From Phytopseudomonas daroniae (GTDB taxonomy: Bacteria > Pseudomonadota > Gammaproteobacteria > Pseudomonadales > Pseudomonadaceae), in the NCBI RefSeq assembly GCF_004327285.1, contig NZ_QJUI01000016.1, positions 1 to 64,000 on the forward strand: a stretch of 64,000 nucleotides of DNA. Reading direction: 5' to 3'. A program made the translations under genes and the position numbers. Below are positions 35,369 through 43,699 of this stretch, piece after piece (position 1 is the first letter of the stretch; each line of letters starts with the position of its first letter). The notes beneath the pieces were generated by a model, which saw nothing but the letters and a program-made list of their open reading frames with translations, did not search any database and had not been told where the DNA came from.

Positions 35369-36679
35369 ATGAACCGTCCCGCACGCACCGCCCAGGCTGG
35401 CACGCCCATGCGCCGTATCGTCGTCGCCTCGGTACTCGGCAACGCCCTGGAGTGGTACGACTTCTTTCTCTACGGCACGGCCGCCGCCCTGGTGTTCGGG
35501 CCGCTGTTCTTTCCCGCCGGCACCGACCCGGTGATCGGCACCCTGGGCGCCTTCGCCGGTTTCGCCGTGGGCTTCGTCGCGCGCCCGCTGGGCGGCATGG
35601 TGTTCGGCCATATCGGCGATCGCCATGGGCGCAAGAACGCCCTGGTGATCACCCTGTCGATGATGGGCGTGGCCACCTTCCTCATGGGCCTGCTGCCGAC
35701 CTTCGAACAGGTCGGCTACCTGGCGCCGATCAGCCTGGTGATCCTGCGCATCGTCCAGGGCATCGCCTCGGGTGGTGAGTGGGGTGGTGGCGTGCTGATG
35801 CTCAGCGAGAACGCCCCGGCCAGGCGCGTCGGCTTCTACGCGGCCTGGAGCCAACTGGGCGTGTCCGGCGGTTTCGTGCTCTCCGCCGCGGCGTTCTACC
35901 TGGTGCAGATGTTGCCCGAGGACGACTTCATGAGCTGGGGCTGGCGCCTGCCGTTCCTGCTCAGCATCCTCATCTTCGGCGTCGGCATCTATATCCGCCG
36001 GCGCCTGCCGGAGAGCCGCGCGTTCGAGAACAGCGTGGCGCAGGCCGCCCCCGCCGCCCACCCGCCGGCGTTGCAGGTGCTGCGCGAACATCCCCGGGCC
36101 GTGCTGCAGGCCATGGGCCTGCGCGTGGCGGAGAACGGTGGCGCCTACATCTTCCTGTCCTTCTCCATGGCCTATGCCAAGTTCACCGGCCTGTCGACCC
36201 AGGTGGTGCTGGTCGGGGTCATGCTGGCGATGACCGCGGAGGCCTTCAGCATCCTGTTCTGGGGCTGGCTGTCGGATCGCATCGGCCGGCGCGCGGTATA
36301 CGCCATCGGCTCGGTGAGCCTGGCGCTGTTCGCCTTCCCGTTCTTCTGGCTGATGGACACGCACCAGCCGTCGCTGGTCTATCTGGCCCTGCTGCTCGGC
36401 CTGCCGTTCAGCCACGCGGCGATGATCGGCACCCAGCCGGCGCTGATGGGCGAACTGTTCCCCACCCATGTGCGCTACACCGGTCTGGCCATGGGGCATG
36501 AGATCGCTTCGATCTTCGCCGGCGGCCTGGCGCCCCTGGCCGCCACCGCGCTGTTCGCCGTGTACCGCGATGCCTGGCCGGTGGCGCTGATGCTGGTGTT
36601 CTTCAGTGCGGTGACCACCCTGACCCTGCTGAGCATCAGCCGCAACCGCCCTTATGCCGCGCAGGAGGCAACCGCCTAG
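35369..36679 (+). CDS. MFS transporter, metabolite:H+ symporter (MHS) type
   Basis: 436 residues with twelve predicted membrane helices. The opening VVASVLGNALEWYDFFLYGTAAALVFGPLFF and the GHIGDRHGRKNAL loop are hallmarks of the MHS family (shikimate, citrate, proline/betaine, dicarboxylate carriers). A second loop motif WLSDRIGRRA is present in the C-terminal half. It follows the iac genes and the OprD porin on the same strand, so it could be the inner-membrane importer for indole-3-acetate or another acid. A clear terminator follows. Confidence 0.9.
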   Translation: MNRPARTAQAGTPMRRIVVASVLGNALEWYDFFLYGTAAALVFGPLFFPAGTDPVIGTLGAFAGFAVGFVARPLGGMVFGHIGDRHGRKNALVITLSMMGVATFLMGLLPTFEQVGYLAPISLVILRIVQGIASGGEWGGGVLMLSENAPARRVGFYAAWSQLGVSGGFVLSAAAFYLVQMLPEDDFMSWGWRLPFLLSILIFGVGIYIRRRLPESRAFENSVAQAAPAAHPPALQVLREHPRAVLQAMGLRVAENGGAYIFLSFSMAYAKFTGLSTQVVLVGVMLAMTAEAFSILFWGWLSDRIGRRAVYAIGSVSLALFAFPFFWLMDTHQPSLVYLALLLGLPFSHAAMIGTQPALMGELFPTHVRYTGLAMGHEIASIFAGGLAPLAATALFAVYRDAWPVALMLVFFSAVTTLTLLSISRNRPYAAQEATA

Positions 36680-36710
36680 CGCGCTTGTTTATGGAGTTTC
36701 CTGCTCCTTC

Positions 36711-36736
36711 GCCCGGGCCGCTCCCCCGGGCTTTTT
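36711..36736 (+). terminator. Rho-independent terminator after the MHS symporter
   Basis: Perfect 7-bp GC stem (gcccggg at 36711-36717, cccgggc at 36725-36731) with a 7-nt loop followed by ttttt at 36732-36736. It lies 32 bp past the transporter stop and 40 bp before the next start, so it separates the two units. Confidence 0.85.
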
Positions 36737-36776
36737 CTATTGGGGCGGCACCCCGGGTGTCGCCGAGGATCGAGAT

Positions 36777-38006
36777 ATGCGTCGTTACTACCGCGGCAGC
36801 GATCTGCGCCGCATCCACAGCATTGCCGAGCTGGCGCAACTGGCGCGTCGGCGTCTGCCCCATTTCGCCTGGGAATACCTGGCCGGTGGCGCCGAGGATG
36901 AACTGACCCTGCAGCGCAACCGCCAGGCCTATGCCGAGGTCGGTTTGCAGCAACGCGCGCTGGTGCCTTGCCATGCAGCGAAAACAGACCGTGCGCTGTT
37001 CGGCAAGCCTGCCGCGCTGCCACTGCTGATCGGCCCCACCGGCTACAACGGCATGCTGCACCGCGATGCCGATATCCATCTGGCGCGCGCCGCCACCGCC
37101 CGTGGCGTGCCGTTCTGCCTGAGCACGGTGGCCAATGCGGCGCTGGAACAGATCGTCCGCCAGGTGCCGGGCGTCGACCTGTGGTTCCAGCTCTACGCCA
37201 TGCGCGACGCGGCGATCCAGGCCGATCTGCTGGCCCGTGCCCAGCGTGCCGGTGTCAGCACCCTGCTGCTCACCAGCGATGCCATGGTGCTGGGCAATCG
37301 CGAGTGGGACAGGCGCAACTTCGTGCGGCCGCGCCAGCTCAGCCTGGCCAACAAACTGGAAGTTCTGCGTCACCCACGCTGGTTGCGCCAGGTGATGTGG
37401 CCCCATGGCCTGCCGTCGATGGGCAACCTCGACCCTTACCTGCCCGAGGGCGAGCGTACCGCCCTGGGCTCGATGCAATTCATCGGCGAGCAGATGGACA
37501 GCCTGCTCGACTGGGACGCTCTGGCCCGTTTACGTGACCAGTGGACCGGGCAATTTCTGCTCAAGGGCGTGCTGCATCCAGCCGATGCCGAACGAGCCAT
37601 CGCCCTGGGGCTGGACGGTTTGGTGATCAGCAATCATGGCGGTCGCCAACTCGACGGGGCGGTGAGTAGCCTCGATGCCCTGCGCCTGATCGCGCCGCTG
37701 GCGCGCGGTCGCCTGGCGTTGCTGCTCGATGGCGGCATCCGCCGCGGCAGCGACATCGTCAAGGCCCTGGCCCTGGGCGCCGATGCCGTGCTGCTCGGGC
37801 GGGCCAGCCTGTATGGCGTGGCGGTGGCCGGCGAAGCCGGGGCCGGGCGGGCCCTCGACCTGCTGGCCGAGGAACTGCGGCGCACGCTCAACCTGATGGG
37901 CTGCCCGGACATCGACGAGCTGTCGGCCGAGTGGCTGACCTTCAACATGCGGCCCGCCACTGCGCGGCTGAGCGACTGGAGTAGCACATGCGCTTGTACG
38001 AACTGA
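36777..38006 (+). CDS. FMN-dependent alpha-hydroxy-acid dehydrogenase/oxidase
   Basis: 409 residues of the lactate/mandelate/glycolate oxidase family. PHFAWEYLAGGAEDE is the N-terminal family block, PLLIGPTGYNGMLH follows, and the active-site motif is SNHGGRQLDG, followed by LLLDGGIRRGSDIVKALALGADAVLLGR (phosphate-binding of FMN). The substrate is unknown; (S)-mandelate-like or lactate-like acids are typical. The start at 36777 places the conserved block at residue 25, as expected. Its stop overlaps the NIPSNAP gene by 19 bp. Confidence 0.9.
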   Translation: MRRYYRGSDLRRIHSIAELAQLARRRLPHFAWEYLAGGAEDELTLQRNRQAYAEVGLQQRALVPCHAAKTDRALFGKPAALPLLIGPTGYNGMLHRDADIHLARAATARGVPFCLSTVANAALEQIVRQVPGVDLWFQLYAMRDAAIQADLLARAQRAGVSTLLLTSDAMVLGNREWDRRNFVRPRQLSLANKLEVLRHPRWLRQVMWPHGLPSMGNLDPYLPEGERTALGSMQFIGEQMDSLLDWDALARLRDQWTGQFLLKGVLHPADAERAIALGLDGLVISNHGGRQLDGAVSSLDALRLIAPLARGRLALLLDGGIRRGSDIVKALALGADAVLLGRASLYGVAVAGEAGAGRALDLLAEELRRTLNLMGCPDIDELSAEWLTFNMRPATARLSDWSSTCACTN

Positions 38007-38611
38007 TCACCTTCACCGTGCGCGTGCGCACCCCCGCCGCCGCGCTGGCGCGCATCGAGACGGCCCTGGCCGACAGCCTGGCGGGGGTGCAGCTGATGGG
38101 CTGCTGGCTCTCGGAGATCGGCCCGCAGAACCGCATCGCCCTGCTGCGCGGCTTTGCCAGCGAACAGTTGCGTCAGGCCGAGCGTGAGCGCTATCTGCTG
38201 GCTGCCGACGCCTTCGGTATCGGCGAATTGCTGCTCGACATGCAGGTCGACGACTACAGCCTGTTCCCCTTCCTCGAACCGCTGGCGCCCGGTGCCCACG
38301 GGCCCTTCTACGAGTTGCGCGAGTACCGCCTGATCCCGTCCGGCCTGCAGCCGACCCTGGATGGCTGGAAGAAGGCCGTGGGGCCGCGTACCGGCGCGAA
38401 CTATTCATCGGTGTACGCGGCCTTCTACGCCACCTCGGGGGCGCTGCCGCGCTACCTGCACATCTGGCCCTACGCCAGCCTGGAACAACGCCTCGACGTG
38501 CGCACCCGGGCGGTGGCCGACGGCGTCTGGCCACCGGAAAACTCGGGGCCGCAGCTCAGAACCATGCATTCCACCGCGTACCTGCCGGCGCGCTTTTCGC
38601 CGCTGCATTGA
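37988..38611 (+). CDS. NIPSNAP-family protein
   Basis: 207 residues with two ferredoxin-like NIPSNAP repeats: MRLYELITFTVRVRT at the N-terminus and YELREYRLIPSG near residue 110, with PRYLHIWPYASLEQR. The family has no established catalytic role in bacteria but often accompanies oxidation genes. It overlaps the hydroxy-acid dehydrogenase gene by 19 bp, so the two are probably co-translated. Confidence 0.85.
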   Translation: MRLYELITFTVRVRTPAAALARIETALADSLAGVQLMGCWLSEIGPQNRIALLRGFASEQLRQAERERYLLAADAFGIGELLLDMQVDDYSLFPFLEPLAPGAHGPFYELREYRLIPSGLQPTLDGWKKAVGPRTGANYSSVYAAFYATSGALPRYLHIWPYASLEQRLDVRTRAVADGVWPPENSGPQLRTMHSTAYLPARFSPLH

Positions 38612-38625
38612 GCTGACTGAGAGAG

Positions 38626-38686
38626 AAAGGGACAGATTTATTTTTCGGCTGCAGGTGCAGTCAAACAATGAATCTGTTTCCCTTTT
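38626..38686. repeat. REP/MITE-like nested inverted repeat between convergent genes
   Basis: The left arm aaagggacagatttatt (38626-38642) pairs imperfectly with a right arm reading aatgaatctgtttccctttt (38667-38686), with a two-base insertion. Inside is a small perfect hairpin, ctgca-gg-tgcag, at 38649-38660. It lies between the convergent NIPSNAP and aldo/keto reductase genes and could also end transcription from both sides. Confidence 0.6.
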
Positions 38687-38710
38687 CCCACCGTTCGAGA
38701 TCTGGATCGA

Positions 38711-39580
38711 TCAGCCCTTTTCCGTCAGCCCATCCAGGCGTGATGCGGCATCGGCCGGCAGTTTCACGGTCGCCGCCGCCAGGTTCTGCTGCAAGTGCGT
38801 AACCTTCGAGGTGCCCGGAATCAGCAGGATGTTCGGCGAGCGTTGCAGCAGCCAGGCGATGGCGACCTGCATGGGCGTGGCGTTCAATGCCGTCGCGACC
38901 TCTTCGAGCACGCTCGATTGCAACGGGCTGAAACCGCCTAGCGGGAAGAAGGGCACGTAGGCGATACCCTCGGCTGCGAGGCTGTCGATCAGGGCGTCGT
39001 CGTGGCGATGCACGACATTGTAGAAGTTCTGCACGCAGACGATAGGAACGATGCGGCGCGCTTCGGCGATCTGGGCGGCGGTCACGTTGCTCACGCCGAT
39101 CTGGCGGATCAGTCCTTTCTCGCGGAGTTCGGCCAGCGTGGTGATGGCTTCCTCGATCGAGCCCTCTGCTGGTTCGTGCAGGCCGTGCATGCTGCGCAGG
39201 TTCACCACGTCCAGCTGCTCGAGGCCGAGATGGCGCAGATTGTCGTGGACAGCGGCAGTGAGCTCGGCGGGAGAGAGAGCGGGCAGCCATTCCCCGTTCG
39301 AACCGCGTCTGGCGCTTACCTTGGTGACGATGGTCAGGTTATCGGGGTAGGGATGCAGCGCTTCGCGGATCAACTGGTTGGTGACATGCGGGCCATAGAA
39401 GTCGGACGTGTCGATGTGGTTCACGCCGGCGTCGATGGCGGCGCGCAGGACGGCGAGGGCGCCTTCCCGACTTTGCGGTGGGCCGAATACGCCGGGGCCG
39501 GCCAGTTGCATGGCGCCGTAACCGATGCGGTTGACCGGACGATCGCCCAGCATGAAGGTGTCGGGGTTGGTCGTGTTCAT
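38711..39580 (-). CDS. Aldo/keto reductase
   Basis: 289 residues with the (beta/alpha)8 family marks: GYGAMQLAGPGVFG, the catalytic Asp/Tyr in DTSDFYGPHVTN, Lys in TIVTKVSA, the IRQIGVSNVTAAQI block and LIPGTSKVTHLQQN near the end for NADPH binding. It is of the pyridoxal-reductase/YakC-like branch. The start at 39580 is chosen because MNTTNPDTF immediately precedes the core. It diverges from a LysR gene at 39674, its probable regulator. Confidence 0.9.
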   Translation of the reverse strand: MNTTNPDTFMLGDRPVNRIGYGAMQLAGPGVFGPPQSREGALAVLRAAIDAGVNHIDTSDFYGPHVTNQLIREALHPYPDNLTIVTKVSARRGSNGEWLPALSPAELTAAVHDNLRHLGLEQLDVVNLRSMHGLHEPAEGSIEEAITTLAELREKGLIRQIGVSNVTAAQIAEARRIVPIVCVQNFYNVVHRHDDALIDSLAAEGIAYVPFFPLGGFSPLQSSVLEEVATALNATPMQVAIAWLLQRSPNILLIPGTSKVTHLQQNLAAATVKLPADAASRLDGLTEKG

Positions 39581-39673
39581 GGGGTTTCTCCGTGATGGGA
39601 GGGTCACGTTAGGCCCGTAGCCCATGCACGACAATCCGCTATAGTCTGCACGGGCTGTGCGGAGTGGCGGACA

Positions 39674-40597
39674 ATGGATATCGACCTGAATGACTTGCGT
39701 GCCTTTCTCGCGGTGGCGAACGCAGGCGGTTTCCGCCATGGTGCCCGGCGAAGTGGCGCGAGTGCGTCTCGTCTGAGCGATGCCGTACGGCGGCTCGAGA
39801 CGCAATTGGGTGTCAGGCTGTTGCATCGCAATACTCGTAGTGTTGTGCTGACCGATGTGGGGCGACAGTTGCTCGAGCGCGTATCGCCGGCACTGGCTGA
39901 GGTGAACGAGGCGTTGGATGTGGTCAACGGCTTTCGCGACCTGCCCGCCGGCACCTTGAAGCTGAACGTGCCGGTCGTGGCCGCGCGTCTCGTCCTGCCG
40001 AGACTGCTTCCCGGTTTTCTGCAGGCGTATCCGCACATCCAGGTACAGGTGATCGCCGACGACAGCTTCGTCGATGTGCTCGCCAGTGGTTGCGACGCGG
40101 GTATCCGTTACGAAGAGCGGCTGGAGCAGGACATGATCGCCGTGCCTATCGGCCCGCGCGTGCAGCGTTACGCGGCCGCGGCATCGCCAGCCTATCTCGC
40201 CCGAAACGGGAACCCCGCGCATCCGCATGACCTGCTCGAACATGACTGCATACGTGGCCGCTTCAGCAGTGGCGCAGTCGCAACCTGGGAATTCGAGCAT
40301 CACGGCCAGCAGATACAGATCGACCCGACCGGTTCATTGGAAGTGTCTATCGGCGGTGCGACGGATCTTGCGGTGGACATGGCGATCGCTGGCAGTGGCA
40401 TCGTGTTTCTATTCGAGGATTGGCTGCAGCCTTACTTCGATGACGGTCGCCTGACTCCCGTGCTGGAGTCCTGGTGGGTGAGTTTCTCCGGCCCCTTCCT
40501 GTATTACCCAGGGCGCCGACTGTTGCCCGCGCCGTTGCGGGCATTCGTCGATTACGTGAAGCTCGAGAGTCCTGGCGTGTTTGCTCCCATAGCTTAG
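39674..40597 (+). CDS. LysR-family transcriptional regulator
   Basis: 307 residues. The N-terminal helix-turn-helix covers LNDLRAFLAVANAGGFRHGARRSGASASRLSDAVRRLE; the substrate-binding domain starts near residue 90 (GTLKLNVPVVAARLVLPRLLPGF). It belongs to the group with ASPAYLARNGNPAHPHDLLEHDC, common in regulators of adjacent oxidoreductases. It is divergent from the aldo/keto reductase gene with a 93-bp shared promoter region. Confidence 0.92.
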   Translation: MDIDLNDLRAFLAVANAGGFRHGARRSGASASRLSDAVRRLETQLGVRLLHRNTRSVVLTDVGRQLLERVSPALAEVNEALDVVNGFRDLPAGTLKLNVPVVAARLVLPRLLPGFLQAYPHIQVQVIADDSFVDVLASGCDAGIRYEERLEQDMIAVPIGPRVQRYAAAASPAYLARNGNPAHPHDLLEHDCIRGRFSSGAVATWEFEHHGQQIQIDPTGSLEVSIGGATDLAVDMAIAGSGIVFLFEDWLQPYFDDGRLTPVLESWWVSFSGPFLYYPGRRLLPAPLRAFVDYVKLESPGVFAPIA

Positions 40598-40797
40598 ATT
40601 CTGTACGACAATGCCTGGGTGAAAGATTAAAAGGGGCCGCGACAAGCAGGCACACACCGCAGGCCAGGATCATGTTTCACGCAGGGGAGAATATGCCGCG
40701 TCTTGTGATGCCGAGCTCCAGCATGCCATCCAGCGCAATCGACAGGCTAAATCGCGCTACGCTCAGGCCGTGGTGCGAACCCTTTATCCCTGATCTA
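40598..40797. other. Non-coding stretch before the hydrolase remnant
   Basis: Two hundred bases between the LysR stop and the hydrolase remnant hold no gene I can support. Read on the minus strand a short open stretch ends GITRRGIFSPA, without a known family. It is probably part of the rearranged scar that continues to 41160. Confidence 0.4.
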
Positions 40798-40984
40798 CAG
40801 CCTTCGGCGTAAACAGTGTGCGAATCGCCTCTTGGTACTCGCCGTTGATCAGCAGCAGGCGTTTGGGTTAGCTGGCGGTCTGGTAGAGGCTTTCGCCAAA
40901 ACCGCGGTAGTCGATGGCCAGTACCGAGAAGCCCATGGCATGCAGTTGTTCGATGCGAAACAACTGGACGGTCAGGTTCCAGCG
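40798..40984 (-). pseudogene. Decayed partial copy of the alpha/beta-hydrolase gene at 45031-45933
   Basis: About 187 bp match the intact hydrolase gene on the same strand. Relative to it, about 33 bp are missing at a gccg repeat and about 380 bp are missing between two copies of gaggctttcgc. A TAA stop has arisen in the segment corresponding to 'ccagctaaccc'. The match ends abruptly at about 40984, where transposase-like sequence begins. It cannot encode a functional enzyme. Confidence 0.85.
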
Positions 40985-41160
40985 TGAACAAGCCTGGATG
41001 CCTGAGTAAGGCTGACAATACCTATCTGTGTAGCACGTTCTACATGCCTGCCTTGTCAGCAGGCTACGACCCGAACGCCAAAGTTTTTCACGAGGCATTG
41101 CAAAAACGCGGCAAGAAGAAAGTGCAGGCGCTGTCATGCGCAAATACCTACCGGGTATTT
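40985..41160 (+). pseudogene. IS110-type transposase C-terminal remnant
   Basis: Plus-strand translation gives LSKADNTYLCSTFYMPALS, then DPNAKVFHEALQKRGKKKVQAL, which resembles the C-terminal Transposase_20 region of IS110-family enzymes. Small deletions then shift the frame; the following 'atgcgcaaatacct' would read MRKYL in another frame, as in the parent enzyme. Only about 60 codons remain. It abuts the stop of the phnE-like gene at 41165. Confidence 0.75.
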
Positions 41161-41164
41161 AGGC

Positions 41165-41980
41165 TTATGTCAGCCTCTGACGCAGCCGGGCCGAGGCCCA
41201 TTCAGAAAAAATTACGGTGGCGAAGATCAGGATGAAGATGATGCTCACCCGATCCCAGGCGAGGTTATTGATGGCGGCGTCGAGCTGCAGCCCGATGCCG
41301 CCCGCGCCCACCAAGCCCAGCACTGTCGACTCCCGGATGTTGATGTCCCAGCGATAGAGCGAGGTGCCTACAAAGGCCGGCATGATCTGCGGGACTACGC
41401 CGAATTGCAGCACCTGCAAACGCCCCGCGCCGGTTGCACCAATGGCCTCTACTGGTGAGGTGCTGATTTCCTCGATCGCTTCGTAGAGCAGCTTGCCGAC
41501 GAACCCGACCGAACGCAGGGCGATGGCGATGATCCCGGCGAGTACGCCGGGGCCGAGCATCGCCACTAACAGCATCGCCCAGATCAGCGAGTTGATCGAC
41601 CGTGACGAGACGATGATCAGCAACGCGGCGCTGCGGATGATCGGTGAAGGTGTGGTGTTGCGTGCGGCGAGAAAGGCCAGCGGAAAGGCCATCAGTACGC
41701 CGAGCGCGGTGCCCAGTGTGGCGATGTTGAGCGTGTCCCAGAGGGGCTGCAGCAGGGCAGGTGTGTAGTCCCAGCGCGGCGGCACCATGCGCGCCAGCAG
41801 GGAGGCGCCCTGGCTACCGGCATCCTGGACGAACTCCCACAGGGTGTTTTCGGAGATGAAGCGAGCGCACCAGACAAACAGCAGTGCGCCGGCGAACCAG
41901 GCAAGCCAGTAGCTCCACTGTTGAGCGGTGGTGCGACGTCGCCATTGCGGCTGTGCCGTTGCGGCATGGATCACGGGCAT
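41165..41980 (-). CDS. phnE: Phosphonate/phosphate-type ABC permease (PhnE-like), second
   Basis: 271 residues, about six membrane helices. The PhnE-typical block LLYEAIEEISTSPVEAIGATGAGRLQVLQFGVVPQIMPAFVG and the following RESTVLGLVGAGGIG are clear. It pairs with the homologous permease upstream (12 bp gap). The downstream side is the IS110 and hydrolase scar, so transcription probably ends there. The solute may be phosphonate, phosphite or phosphate. Confidence 0.9.
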   Translation of the reverse strand: MPVIHAATAQPQWRRRTTAQQWSYWLAWFAGALLFVWCARFISENTLWEFVQDAGSQGASLLARMVPPRWDYTPALLQPLWDTLNIATLGTALGVLMAFPLAFLAARNTTPSPIIRSAALLIIVSSRSINSLIWAMLLVAMLGPGVLAGIIAIALRSVGFVGKLLYEAIEEISTSPVEAIGATGAGRLQVLQFGVVPQIMPAFVGTSLYRWDINIRESTVLGLVGAGGIGLQLDAAINNLAWDRVSIIFILIFATVIFSEWASARLRQRLT

Positions 41981-41991
41981 GACAAAAAGCC

Positions 41992-42822
41992 TTACTGGAG
42001 CCAGCGACGTACGTGCCCGGAGAAATACTCTGTGGCGAGTACGATGGCGATGATGATCAGCAGCACGGCCGCAGCCGTGTTGTATTCGTAGCGATCCATG
42101 GCGGTACCGAGCGTCGCCCCGATACCGCCAGCGCCAACGATGCCGATGATGGCCGACTCGCGGAAGTTGATGTCGAGGCGGTACAGCGAGAGACCGATCA
42201 GCCGAGGCATGATCTGTGGCTGCACGGCATGATTCATGACCTGTAACCAGCTGCCGCCCGTTGCACGAATGGCCTCTAATGGGCGCGCATTGATGTCTTC
42301 GATCGCTTCAGCCAGTAGTTTGGCGATGAAACCAATGGTGGCGAAGGCGAGCGTGGCGACGCCAGCCAGCGGGCCGAAGCCAAACATCACGACAAACAGG
42401 ATGGCGATGATCACTTCCTGAAAGGTGCGCGAAACCATGATCAGCCCCCTGCAGAACAGGTAGACCGGCAGCGGCGACAGGTTGCGTGCGGCGCCGAGGC
42501 CGACCGGAATAGACAGGGCGATACCCAGCACCGTGGCAACCAATGTCATGGCCAGGCTTTCCAGCAGGCCTTCGAGAATATCGCCGCCACGGCTGGTGAA
42601 GTCCGGGTGAGCGAACCCGGACGCAAAGGCCAGCCCGCGCGACCAGCCTTCGGCAATGCGATTCCAGTCCAGGTTGATGCTGGTGCCAGCGAGCACGAGA
42701 TAAAGCAGCAGGCCACCGACGACCAGGTAGCGCTGGCCCATACCTGGCAACAGCGAGGGTGGCTGCCAATGTCCGGCACGTGCTCGGGCCAGACGGTCGT
42801 TTGCAGATACGTCAACGGCCAT
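41992..42822 (-). CDS. phnE: Phosphonate/phosphate-type ABC permease (PhnE-like), first
   Basis: 276 residues. The coupling segment LLAEAIEDINARPLEAIRATGGSWLQVMNHAVQPQIMPRLIG is followed by RESAIIGIVGAGGIG. Its start codon overlaps the stop of the ATPase gene (TGATG), showing translational coupling. Two different PhnE-type permeases in one operon are common in such transporters and probably form a heterodimer. Confidence 0.9.
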   Translation of the reverse strand: MAVDVSANDRLARARAGHWQPPSLLPGMGQRYLVVGGLLLYLVLAGTSINLDWNRIAEGWSRGLAFASGFAHPDFTSRGGDILEGLLESLAMTLVATVLGIALSIPVGLGAARNLSPLPVYLFCRGLIMVSRTFQEVIIAILFVVMFGFGPLAGVATLAFATIGFIAKLLAEAIEDINARPLEAIRATGGSWLQVMNHAVQPQIMPRLIGLSLYRLDINFRESAIIGIVGAGGIGATLGTAMDRYEYNTAAAVLLIIIAIVLATEYFSGHVRRWLQ

Positions 42823-43667
42823 CAGCTGACGACCTCTGCCCAGCCCGAGCGAGCCTTATGAAGTTCGCGCGTTTCGGCTGCCGGTTCATCTTCCTGAGCC
42901 GCTTTTTCAGTATTGGATTCCCAGTCTTCCTCACCGTAGATGCGGGTCAGGGTGGGGGCATCGAGTGCGTCAGGCGAGCCGTCGAAGACGATGCGTCCGG
43001 CATGCAGTCCGACGATTCTGTCCGAAAAGCGGCGAGCCAGATCGACATCATGGATATTGATGATCGCCGTTAGGCCACGCTCGTCGCATAGCTCACGGAT
43101 CAGCCGCATGATCTGCCGTGAGGTCTTCGGGTCGAGGCTGGCGGTGGGCTCGTCGATCAGCATCAAGTCGGGGTTCTGCAGCAGGGCGCGAGCGATGCCG
43201 ACCCGTTGTCGCTGGCCACCGGATAATGCATCGGCACGTTTGTCGAGCGCCTGGGCCAAGCCGACCCGGTCGAGCAAGCGGAAGGCTTCCTGCACATCGG
43301 CCTGGGGATAGCGGCGCCAGACGCTGCGCCAAAAGCCCACATAGCCCAGCCTTCCCGACAGCACGTTCTCCATGACGGTCAGCCGATCGACCAGGGCATG
43401 ATCCTGGAAAATCATGCCCATCCGCCGACGCGCTTTGCGTAGCGCGCCGGAGCGCAGTTTGGTCAACGACAGACCACTGAGAAGCACCTCGCCTTCGGTC
43501 GGTTCCACCAGGCGGTTGATGCAGCGAATCAGCGTGCTCTTGCCCGCGCCGGATGGGCCGATCAGTGCCATGACCTGGCCCTTGGGCAACACCAGACGCA
43601 CATCCGCGAGCGCCTGGTCGCCACTGGCGTAGCGTTTGCCCAAGCCATTGATCTCGAGAAGGGGCAT
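42822..43667 (-). CDS. phnC: Phosphonate/phosphate-type ABC transporter ATP-binding protein (PhnC-like)
   Basis: 281 residues from the ATG at 43667 (MPLLEINGL); an upstream ATG at 43712 would overlap the binding-protein gene and is less likely. Walker A is GPSGAGKSTLI, the signature LSGGQRQRVGIARALL, Walker B LMLIDEPTASLD, and the switch region NIHDVDLARRFSDRIVGL is PhnC-typical. A C-terminal extension of about 35 residues is rich in Glu and Ala. Confidence 0.92.
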   Translation of the reverse strand: MPLLEINGLGKRYASGDQALADVRLVLPKGQVMALIGPSGAGKSTLIRCINRLVEPTEGEVLLSGLSLTKLRSGALRKARRRMGMIFQDHALVDRLTVMENVLSGRLGYVGFWRSVWRRYPQADVQEAFRLLDRVGLAQALDKRADALSGGQRQRVGIARALLQNPDLMLIDEPTASLDPKTSRQIMRLIRELCDERGLTAIINIHDVDLARRFSDRIVGLHAGRIVFDGSPDALDAPTLTRIYGEEDWESNTEKAAQEDEPAAETRELHKARSGWAEVVS

Positions 43668-43699
43668 GCCTGGCACTTCCTTGTTTTCGCCAGCGCTGA

